Assembly: GCA_002451165.1 (NCBI GenBank)
Contig: DKBH01000104.1
Location: 87,078 to 92,323 of the forward strand
Length of the DNA: 5,246 nt
DNA from: Nitrospiraceae bacterium UBA6905
Lineage (GTDB): Bacteria > Nitrospirota > Thermodesulfovibrionia > Thermodesulfovibrionales > UBA6898
Direction: 5' to 3'
The translations under genes were made by a program, and so were the position numbers. Below are positions 1 to 4,796 of the stretch, in pieces; the first letter of the stretch is position 1, and every line of letters starts with the position of its first letter. The notes beneath the pieces are model-generated. The model searched no databases and was not told where the DNA came from. It saw only the letters and a program-made list of their open reading frames with translations.

Positions 1-324
1 GCGTTCGCTGAAGAGGGAGATGTGAAATCGGCAAAGGAGATGCTTTCCGGCAAACCGCATGCCTGCAGTGCCGTTCTTGAGGAAAAGATCAGGCGCTTTA
101 TGCAGGGTTCGCGGGATACCAATGTGGACCTAGTCTGTCATATGGCCGAAGGAGATGTCGCCAATACGGTCAAGGGATTTCTAAAGACAAGACCCTACGT
201 CGATATGGTCCTCCTGAGCCCGGCACTTTCGGAAAACAAGAAATCGCTCGATGTCAAACGGATGCTGAAGAATATATCCAAACCCATTGTTCATATCTCG
301 AAGCCGGCAGCTTCCGAGATATAA
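1..324 (+). CDS. FAE-motif protein with degenerate universal-stress-like C-terminus, 5' end missing
   Basis: The frame is open from base 1 and ends at TAA 322-324, giving 107 visible residues. A GTG at 22 could be read as a start, but the purine run before it is only a base or two away. The codons upstream of it also spell AFAEEGDVKSAKEML, which matches the N-terminal motif of the next gene (TFAEAGEFSTAREFM), so the true start lies outside the window. If spacing is as in the neighbour, about 16 residues are missing. The C-terminal half has a predicted strand (VDMVLLSP), a helix with K/R (VKRMLKNI) and a final strand (KPIVHIS). This resembles the last beta-alpha-beta unit of a UspA fold, but the G-2X-G-9X-G(S/T) nucleotide-binding motif is absent. 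No membrane segment is seen. It is the first visible gene of the operon leading to the TauE exporter and a full UspA protein. Function is unknown; the Usp resemblance is inference. Confidence 0.72.
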   Translation, partial: AFAEEGDVKSAKEMLSGKPHACSAVLEEKIRRFMQGSRDTNVDLVCHMAEGDVANTVKGFLKTRPYVDMVLLSPALSENKKSLDVKRMLKNISKPIVHISKPAASEI

Positions 325-338
325 GAAAGGAGACTGCA

Positions 339-512
339 ATGAAAAAGACGTTACTTACAAAGTTCGACAGGTTGATGGCGGCAGTAACATTTGCCGAAGC
401 AGGCGAATTCTCAACGGCTCGTGAATTTATGCAGGAAGGCGAGCGCAGTACAGAGCGGCCTGCAAAGAGACCTGAGATGTCCCGGAAACAGACAACAAGA
501 AAATCCCGCTAA
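339..512 (+). CDS. 57-residue FAE-motif small protein, function unknown
   Basis: A short gene with ATG at 339 and TAA at 510-512. It has a strong Shine-Dalgarno, AAAGGAG at 326-332, with a 6-nt spacer, and lies 14 nt after the previous stop. Residues 1-16 look like an amphipathic lead-in (KFDRLMAAV). Residues 17-31 are TFAEAGEFSTAREFM, a helix-turn-helix-like pattern reminiscent of a single TPR-type hairpin. From residue 32 onward the chain is highly charged and low in complexity, rich in R, K, E, P, S and T, and ends in basic residues (TTRKSR), so it is probably disordered. There is no signal peptide or membrane span. The motif is shared with the gene just upstream, where it is followed by a different C-terminal domain, so this looks like a stand-alone copy of that N-terminal module. 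It is most likely cytoplasmic. The ribosome site, operon position and paralogy support a real gene; its role is not known. Confidence 0.75.
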   Translation: MKKTLLTKFDRLMAAVTFAEAGEFSTAREFMQEGERSTERPAKRPEMSRKQTTRKSR

Positions 513-536
513 AATTATTTCTTAAGGAGGAGCATA

Positions 537-794
537 ATGGCAGCACAGACGCAGAAGTCAAAAAAGAAACCGCTCGTACCGCTTATCCTGACGGGTGCAG
601 TATCTGTCGCACTCTATGTGACCCTGCTCATGAATCAGGACATCGTGAACAGTAACTTTGCGCGGGGAGGACTGTATGCATTCCTTCCCATCATTACTGC
701 ATTCATTTTCTCGTTTGTCCATGGGAATTTTACCGGTCATTTCTGGTCGGCTCTGGGCGTCGAGGCATCGAAAAAGAAAAAGGAGGTGAAGTAA
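537..794 (+). CDS. small two-helix membrane protein upstream of TauE exporter
   Basis: This 85-residue protein starts at ATG 537, preceded by AAGGAGG at 524-530 with a 6-nt spacer, and ends with TAA at 792-794. Two hydrophobic segments are visible: residues about 13-32 (LVPLILTGAVSVALYVTLL) and about 46-62 (LYAFLPIITAFIFSFVHG). Both termini are lysine-rich (KSKKK at 7-11, KKKKEVK at 79-85), so by the positive-inside rule both ends should face the cytoplasm with a short outside loop. The stretch HGNFTGHFWSALGVEA after helix 2 carries aromatic and His residues that look conserved rather than random. Only 1 nt separates its stop from the exporter start, and the exporter's ribosome site lies inside its last codons, so the two are probably made together. 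It could be an accessory subunit or assembly partner of the exporter. That is inferred from position; no catalytic motif is seen. Confidence 0.85.
   Translation: MAAQTQKSKKKPLVPLILTGAVSVALYVTLLMNQDIVNSNFARGGLYAFLPIITAFIFSFVHGNFTGHFWSALGVEASKKKKEVK
781..789 (+). promoter_or_regulatory. ribosome binding site of the exporter gene, inside the upstream CDS
   Basis: AGGAGGTGA at 781-789 is a near-perfect anti-Shine-Dalgarno match with a 6-nt spacer to ATG 796. It also encodes the last residues of the small membrane protein, so ribosomes finishing that gene pass over and stop next to the exporter start. This arrangement favours translational coupling and a fixed ratio of the two membrane proteins. 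Confidence 0.8.
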
Positions 795-795
795 C

Positions 796-1884
796 ATGCA
801 CGATGTAGTTGCTCAGGTAACCAATTTTATCCATCTCGACGCTGCTAATGTCACCTATCTTTTTCTGGTCGGCTTTGTCGGCGGACTAGTCAGCGGGTTC
901 ATCGGCTCTGGCGGGGCATTTGTCCTTACGCCTGGCATGATGAGCCTTGGCGTCCCGGGACTCGTGGCAGTCGCCAGCAATATGTGCCACAAGTTCCCCA
1001 AAGCTCTGGTGGGCTCCCTCAAGAGGGCAAAATACGGCCAGGTTGATGTGAAACTCGGCATTGTCCTCGGCATTTCTGCTGAGGCCGGCGTCCTCTACGG
1101 GGCGCACATTCAGGAAAACATCAAGAGGGCTTTTGGAGATGCTGGTTCCAATCTCTACGTCAGCGCTGCATTCGTCGTGATCCTTGCGGTTGTCGGAGGC
1201 TTTGTGCTCAGGGATGCGTGGAAGACGTATAAGACAGGCGCTACTCACGAAGAAGAGAAAGTTACGAAACTTGCCCGCTGGGTGCAGTCTATCAACATCC
1301 CCGGCACGATGGTTTACTTCAAGAGTCTCAATGCAAAAATTTCCGTCCTGTTTACCATTCCCCTTGGTTTTGCCACGGGCATGCTCGCCGCAACAATCGC
1401 CGTGGGGGGATTTATCGGCGTACCGGCCATGATCTACGTTCTTGGTGCTCCGAGTCTCATGGCCTCAGCCACAGAACTGGTCATAGCCTTTGTCATGGGT
1501 CTCGGCGGCTCCTTTAAATATGCTCTCCATGGCATGGTAGACATCCGGCTCGCCATGATCATATTGGGAGGCTCCCTCTTCGGCATACAGCTGGGGGCAA
1601 TGGGAACTACGTATGTCAAACCGTTCATGATCAAGGTCGTCATGGGTATCATCATGGTCATCGTCCTCTTCAGCCGCGCTCTCATGGTACCGGTATATCT
1701 CTCCCAACTCGGCCTCATGGATAAGCTTGCAGACGGCACAGTTAAAATGCTCAAGTCCACAAGCTTCGCCATCATGATTTTTGCCTTGGCCCTTGGTGCC
1801 TTCATCGTACTCAAGGCCATGTGGAAGGGACGGAAGGCAGAGAGACTGGCTGCACAGGAATCGCTCGCTCATTCAAAAGTATAG
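796..1884 (+). CDS. TauE/SafE family sulfite/organosulfonate exporter
   Basis: A 362-residue polytopic membrane protein of the TauE/SafE family, whose members move sulfite, sulfoacetate and related anions across the inner membrane. The family's internal duplication is visible. The first half has LFLVGFVGGLVSGFIGSGGA at about 22-41, then LTPGMMSLGVPG and the conserved-looking SNMCHKFPKALVG at 61-73. The second half has IPLGFATGMLAATIAVGGFI at about 188-207, then GVPAMIYVLGAPSLMASATE. Roughly eight or nine hydrophobic segments can be drawn, with a charged cytoplasmic loop at about 140-185 and a final helix at about 322-340 before a basic tail (WKGRKAERLAAQ). Length is somewhat above the typical 250-300 because of the middle loop and the extra final helix. 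The start at ATG 796 is set by the ribosome site at 781-789. The stop is TAG 1882-1884, 4 nt before the Usp gene. The family assignment is firm. The substrate (sulfite, sulfonate or another anion) cannot be read from the sequence. Confidence 0.93.
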   Translation: MHDVVAQVTNFIHLDAANVTYLFLVGFVGGLVSGFIGSGGAFVLTPGMMSLGVPGLVAVASNMCHKFPKALVGSLKRAKYGQVDVKLGIVLGISAEAGVLYGAHIQENIKRAFGDAGSNLYVSAAFVVILAVVGGFVLRDAWKTYKTGATHEEEKVTKLARWVQSINIPGTMVYFKSLNAKISVLFTIPLGFATGMLAATIAVGGFIGVPAMIYVLGAPSLMASATELVIAFVMGLGGSFKYALHGMVDIRLAMIILGGSLFGIQLGAMGTTYVKPFMIKVVMGIIMVIVLFSRALMVPVYLSQLGLMDKLADGTVKMLKSTSFAIMIFALALGAFIVLKAMWKGRKAERLAAQESLAHSKV

Positions 1885-1888
1885 CTGC

Positions 1889-2749
1889 ATGGGCAGATAC
1901 CGGAAGATTCTTGCAGCGATTGACGGCTCCCTGTCGAGCATACATGCCCTGAGGGAGTCGTTCAAGTTGGCAGAATGCGAGAAGTGCTGGATGACCGTAG
2001 TATCGGTCATCCCGCCCTATCTCGGAGACCTTGATACGACATCTGTCGGCGATGTGATGGCATCTATGCGAAAACCCTGCGAAGATGCACTCGACGAAGC
2101 AAAAAAACTCGCCGGAGAAGCTAAGGTCATCATACGAACCGTTTGCGAAGAAGGGGAGATTCATGAGCGGATCGTTGACCTGGCAGACAGCGAGAACTTC
2201 GATCTGATCGTCATGGGACGACGGGGCATGGGGAAGATTGAACGAGCGCTGGTCGGCAGCGCTACGGCACGCGTCATAGGCTATAGTCATACTGATGTCC
2301 TGGTCGTTCCGAATGACACAGCCGTCGGCTGGAAAAAAATCCTCGTAGCAACCGACGGATCGAGATTCAGTCAGGCTGCTGTTGATAAAGCCGTAGACTT
2401 TGCATCGTCCTATGGCGGGGAACTGCTCATCATATCCGTAGTCGATGTGCCGGCAGAGTTTTACGGTGAATCTCCTGAGGCCTGGGATAGACTCGTGGAC
2501 AAGGCGCATGATCACCTGAAGAAGGCAAAACATCAAGCTGAGAGCTCAGGGATCACGTGCAACACCATGGTGAAAGAGGCTGAGACCTGGAAGGCTGTCA
2601 TAGATATGGCAGAGACGGAGAAGGCTGATACCATAGTGATCGGTTCCCATGGAAAAACCGGTCTGAAACGGCTTCTCATGGGCAGCGTCGCGGAAAAGGT
2701 GATCGGATACGCCCCCTGTCCGGTGCTGGTCGTTAAGGCACGCAACTGA
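1889..2749 (+). CDS. tandem two-domain universal stress protein (UspA family)
   Basis: A 286-residue cytoplasmic protein made of two UspA domains, residues about 3-142 and 147-283. Each begins with the family's strand and Asp motif (KILAAIDGS at 6-14; KKILVATDGS at 149-158). Each has an intact ATP-type nucleotide-binding motif G-2X-G-9X-G-S: G110, G113, G123-S124 in the first domain and G252, G255, G265-S266 in the second. Each ends with a hydrophobic strand (DVLVVP; CPVLVV). Both halves therefore look ATP-binding rather than degenerate. The frame is open further upstream to an ATG at 1781, but that would overlap the exporter by 104 nt and add 36 residues without Usp character. The ATG at 1889, four nt after the exporter stop, starts exactly one residue before GRYRKILAAIDGS. 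No clear Shine-Dalgarno precedes it, so translation probably depends on coupling to the exporter. In the operon it may act as a nucleotide-responsive regulator or partner of the transport module; that role is inferred. Confidence 0.93.
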   Translation: MGRYRKILAAIDGSLSSIHALRESFKLAECEKCWMTVVSVIPPYLGDLDTTSVGDVMASMRKPCEDALDEAKKLAGEAKVIIRTVCEEGEIHERIVDLADSENFDLIVMGRRGMGKIERALVGSATARVIGYSHTDVLVVPNDTAVGWKKILVATDGSRFSQAAVDKAVDFASSYGGELLIISVVDVPAEFYGESPEAWDRLVDKAHDHLKKAKHQAESSGITCNTMVKEAETWKAVIDMAETEKADTIVIGSHGKTGLKRLLMGSVAEKVIGYAPCPVLVVKARN

Positions 2750-2844
2750 GACTTTTTTATATATCGTTTCGCTGATAAAATATTCAGGAAGTTGAACGGA
2801 GACTATCTTTTACCTTATCGATAATGATGGGGTGTGTATTTTTT
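2750..2844. other. spacer between convergent genes
   Basis: This AT-rich 95-nt gap separates the end of the Usp gene (plus) from the end of the MFS gene (minus). It holds a T-run right after the Usp stop (2752-2757), a perfect 10-bp palindrome TTATCGATAA at 2815-2824, and the left arm of the hairpin described separately. No ORF or promoter is evident, as expected between converging transcripts. Confidence 0.6.
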
Positions 2845-2856
2845 TTATACACCTCC
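2830..2856. terminator. AT-rich hairpin, possible bidirectional terminator
   Basis: GTGTAT at 2834-2839 pairs with ATACAC at 2847-2852 around a loop of seven T. After one mismatch the stem continues with three more pairs (2830-2832 with 2854-2856, one of them G-U). It sits exactly where the Usp and MFS transcripts meet and overlaps the MFS stop codon (2845-2847). On the plus strand the stem is followed only by a mixed TAATTTCT, and on the minus strand there is no T-run, so it is a weak match to an intrinsic terminator. The position is the main support. Confidence 0.4.
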
Positions 2857-4356
2857 TAATTTCTCTGCCGCCGCGCGGGCCTCTTCGTCCGGCCTCTCAT
2901 TTCTCAAGACCGACAAGAACGCCGAGAGAAGGCTAAGTGCCGCCAGCACTCCCAACACGACGAGGTATCCCTTCATGAAGGCAGCGTCCTTAACCGAAAC
3001 AGGTATGAGTCGGTTATGGAATATATGCTGGACGTTATAGAACCCCTCGTCTAGCACATATTTATCCTCCAAACTGGTAAATATAAGTCCGGAGATATCT
3101 ACGCCAAATATGAGGCCCAGCGAGCGCATCATGTTCAGGATGCCGCCGGCCACGCTGAGTTTATCCCTCGGGGCAGCGCCCATGATAGCGCTGTTATTGG
3201 GCGGCGTAAAGAGCCCCATCCCTACGCCAAGCATAATCTGTATGCCTACAAGCATGGCCAGATGAGAGGACTCGCCCAGCAGCATCAGAAGAAAACAGGC
3301 CAGGGCGGACAGCAGCATGCCGGCCGTGGTCATGAGTCTTGGACCGTGCTTGTCCGAGACGCTCCCGGAACAAGGGGCCACGACCGCCATGGCAAGCGGG
3401 ACCGGCATAAGCAGGGCGCCCGTGAGCGCAACACTGTAACCAACTACTCTCTCCAGGTAGAAAGGCATCAAGAACATTATCGCAAAAAGCACGTAATAGG
3501 ACAGCATGCCCGTGAGATTACCCGCTGAAAACGTGAAGCTCCTGAACATCTTCAGGTCGATAAGCGGATATTCAACCTTGAGTTCAGTAATTACGAAAAG
3601 GCCGAGAAGGACTATGGCAAGGCCGAAGTAGAGGATGATCCTCGGCGAGGTTATGCCCAGCTTAACAACGTCATTAAAGGTCATTATCAAGAAGAGAAGC
3701 CCGGAGGAGAAAAAAGCAACACCGACGTAATCCACCTTCTCTTTCTCCTTTTTCACTTCATCACGAGGCAAGATGAGCAGGGCGGCCAGTGTGCCGAGAA
3801 TGCCTATCGGTACATTTAAATAAAATATGGCTCGCCAGCCGATCGCAGCGATGAGCATACCTCCTATAAATGGGCCGATAGACATGGCAACGGCTTGGAC
3901 AGCGCCCTGGACGCCGATGGCCCTGCCCCTTTCATGGGACGGAAAGGCAGCTGCAATTAATGCGACTGAATTTGCCTGCAGGAGGCCAGCTCCTATCGCC
4001 TGAAGGGTGCGCGAACCGATCATGAAGTGAGCTGAGGGCGACATGCCGCATAATGCCGAGCCGATCGTGAAGACTACGAACCCTAAATTATAAAGCTTGG
4101 ACCTCCCGTACATGTCGGCCAGCCTCCCGAAGAGCGGCAAGAGGATAGTAAGCGTGAGCATGTAGGCTATAGCAACCCACTCGATGGTCGACAGCGAAAC
4201 GTTGAATTCGCTCTTGAGGTTCGGCATGGCAATATTCACGATACTCACGTCTAAAGCGGACATGGTAGCTCCTACGAGAACGGTCGTCAGAATAAACCAC
4301 CTCCATCCAGGACGCGAAGAGAAGTATGGATGCGGAAAAGACAGCCGGTTAGAAAT
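2845..4356 (-). CDS. MFS drug:H+ antiporter, DHA2 (14-TMS, EmrB/QacA) type
   Basis: An inner-membrane proton-coupled efflux transporter of about 503 residues, within the family's usual range. Counting from the internal ATG at 4263, visible family signatures are SALDVSIVNIAMP (DHA2 motif in helix 1), GRLADMYGRSK at 46-56 (motif A), R85 with LQAIGAG (motif B), QAVAMSIGPFIGG at 123-135 (motif C), a second motif-A-like SGSVSDKHGPR at 299-309, and GVGMGLFTPPNNSAIMG at 346-362. About fourteen hydrophobic segments are present, with a charged middle loop (RDEVKKEKEK). The first ATG cuts helix 1 in half. In frame upstream lies WFILTTVLVGATMSALD, which completes the helix, preceded by a hydrophilic lead. 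No ATG, GTG or TTG occurs between it and the upstream in-frame stop at 4360-4362. The best start is ATT 4356, 7 nt after GAGGAGG. An internal start at 4263 also has an AGGAG nearby and would give 472 residues. Substrate is unknown. The gene converges on the Usp operon and is downstream of phoU. Confidence 0.92.
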   Translation of the reverse strand: MSNRLSFPHPYFSSRPGWRWFILTTVLVGATMSALDVSIVNIAMPNLKSEFNVSLSTIEWVAIAYMLTLTILLPLFGRLADMYGRSKLYNLGFVVFTIGSALCGMSPSAHFMIGSRTLQAIGAGLLQANSVALIAAAFPSHERGRAIGVQGAVQAVAMSIGPFIGGMLIAAIGWRAIFYLNVPIGILGTLAALLILPRDEVKKEKEKVDYVGVAFFSSGLLFLIMTFNDVVKLGITSPRIILYFGLAIVLLGLFVITELKVEYPLIDLKMFRSFTFSAGNLTGMLSYYVLFAIMFLMPFYLERVVGYSVALTGALLMPVPLAMAVVAPCSGSVSDKHGPRLMTTAGMLLSALACFLLMLLGESSHLAMLVGIQIMLGVGMGLFTPPNNSAIMGAAPRDKLSVAGGILNMMRSLGLIFGVDISGLIFTSLEDKYVLDEGFYNVQHIFHNRLIPVSVKDAAFMKGYLVVLGVLAALSLLSAFLSVLRNERPDEEARAAAEKLGGV

Positions 4357-4441
4357 TTTTTAGCCTCCTCAGCGCCTTCTTTTCAGGCAGGTCTTCACGG
4401 ACCAACCCATGAAGAAGTCGCTGTTCCGGATACTCTTCCAT
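4349..4441 (-). CDS. possible 30-residue leader ORF or gene remnant overlapping the MFS start
   Basis: On the minus strand ATG 4441 opens a 30-codon frame ending with TAA 4351-4349, overlapping the proposed ATT start of the MFS gene by 8 nt. The peptide is charged and helix-like (MEEYPEQRLL near the start, PEKKALRRLKNF at the end), and codon use looks like that of real genes. Its own ribosome site is weak (AAGG close to the ATG). The frame stays protein-like upstream of a TGA at 4459-4457 (FVPAIAKLLAGNSAFELYV, 4516-4460), which would fit the C-terminal remnant of a decayed gene. Either a regulatory leader peptide coupled to the transporter, a broken gene end, or chance are possible. No family is recognised. 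Confidence 0.3.
   Translation of the reverse strand: MEEYPEQRLLHGLVREDLPEKKALRRLKNF
4364..4370 (-). promoter_or_regulatory. Shine-Dalgarno site deciding an ATT start for the MFS gene
   Basis: On the minus strand GAGGAGG (4370 to 4364) is followed by the 7-nt spacer CTAAAAA and then ATT at 4356-4354. It is the strongest ribosome site upstream of the gene and is optimally spaced for ATT. The next possible rare start, CTG at 4344, would be 19 nt away, too far. An in-frame TAA at 4362-4360 lies inside the spacer, so translation cannot begin further upstream in this frame. Confidence 0.6.
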
Positions 4442-4487
4442 GCCTTGCTTCAATTGTCATACGTACAGTTCAAACGCGGAATTTCCT

Positions 4488-4501
4488 GCTAAAAGTTTAG
4501 C
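4488..4501. promoter_or_regulatory. 14-bp palindrome, candidate operator upstream of the MFS gene
   Basis: GCTAAA at 4488-4493 and TTTAGC at 4496-4501 form a perfect inverted repeat with a 2-nt centre. It lies about 130 nt upstream of the proposed MFS start. Efflux genes of this class are commonly controlled by TetR or MarR dimers that bind such dyads, but no regulator gene is in the window, so the operator role is inference. Confidence 0.35.
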
Positions 4502-4629
4502 TATTGCCGGGACAAATTACCATGACTTTCTTGCGTGAACGATTGATATGGCATGGTAGCAGTGATGCTGTTAAATGTATAGCGGTAAAGGTTCATCGGT
4601 ACGGTCCCTATCAGCGTGATAAGCAGTCA

Positions 4630-4680
4630 AGAGTTGCCTTTTCATGGAGTGTACACACGAGTTTTGTTCAGGGCAACTCT
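4630..4680. repeat. 9-bp inverted repeat with nested 8-bp palindrome
   Basis: AGAGTTGCC (4630-4638) is perfectly complementary to GGCAACTCT (4672-4680), extendable by a G-U and a T-A pair. Near the middle of the 33-nt loop is the palindrome GTGTACAC (4649-4656), almost concentric with the outer arms. The structure could be a protein-binding dyad, an RNA fold or a small mobile-repeat relic. It has no T-run and so is not a standard terminator. Confidence 0.5.
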
Positions 4681-4703
4681 CCTCACGTATTGAGTGCTGC
4701 AAC

Positions 4704-4755
4704 CTGCTGAGTATAGATATCGGCTCTGCTCACTTCCAGGGTCAGCTGCTGAGTA
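4704..4755. repeat. 10-bp direct repeat CTGCTGAGTA
   Basis: CTGCTGAGTA occurs at 4704-4713 and again at 4746-4755, start-to-start distance 42 nt, which is four helical turns. It lies just downstream of phoU on the minus strand. A chance repeat cannot be excluded; paired binding sites would be one use. Confidence 0.4.
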
Positions 4756-4763
4756 CTGCGCTT

Positions 4764-4796
4764 GCATACTATGATTCGGCCGGGAGTATTGTATGC
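4764..4796 (-). repeat. hairpin spanning the phoU stop codon
   Basis: GCATAC (4764-4769) and GTATGC (4791-4796) are inverted repeats separated by 21 nt that include a CGGCCG-type self-complementary core. An alternative inner pairing is ATACT (4766-4770) with AGTAT (4785-4789). The stem covers the phoU stop codon. There is no T-run after it, so it could stabilise the phoU message end or be a weak terminator. Confidence 0.3.

Larger units (their letters stand above)
4442..4768. other. intergenic region between phoU and the MFS gene, no convincing gene
   Basis: About 325 nt with only short ORFs lacking ribosome sites. It contains a 14-bp palindrome, a 9-bp inverted repeat with nested palindrome, a 5-bp stem with 3-nt loop (TATCA-GCG-TGATA, 4609-4621) and a 10-bp direct repeat, listed separately. 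I could not find a confident sigma-70 or sigma-54 promoter on either strand, although the MFS promoter should be here unless it is read through from phoU. Confidence 0.6.

Noticed and set aside
22..24. GTG start for the first gene
   Set aside because: The FAE.G motif begins upstream of it in the same frame and the purine run is too close to act as a ribosome site.
1434..1872. Long minus-strand ORFs inside the exporter and Usp genes
   Set aside because: They are antisense shadows of well-supported coding regions with no own family features.
1781..1888. Upstream ATG extension of the Usp gene
   Set aside because: It would overlap the exporter by 104 nt and add residues rich in Trp, Pro, Arg and Ser that do not belong to the Usp fold; ATG 1889 starts right at the domain.
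4550..4565. TGGCA...GC resembling a sigma-54 promoter
   Set aside because: The GG-to-GC distance is too short for the -24/-12 element.
4504..4710. 68-codon plus-strand ORF starting at TTG
   Set aside because: No ribosome site precedes the TTG, the composition is not family-like, it runs through the inverted repeats, and no domain is recognised.
4642..4767. 41-codon minus-strand ORF just after the phoU stop
   Set aside because: It has no Shine-Dalgarno, and the residue pattern looks random; it is most likely a chance opening.
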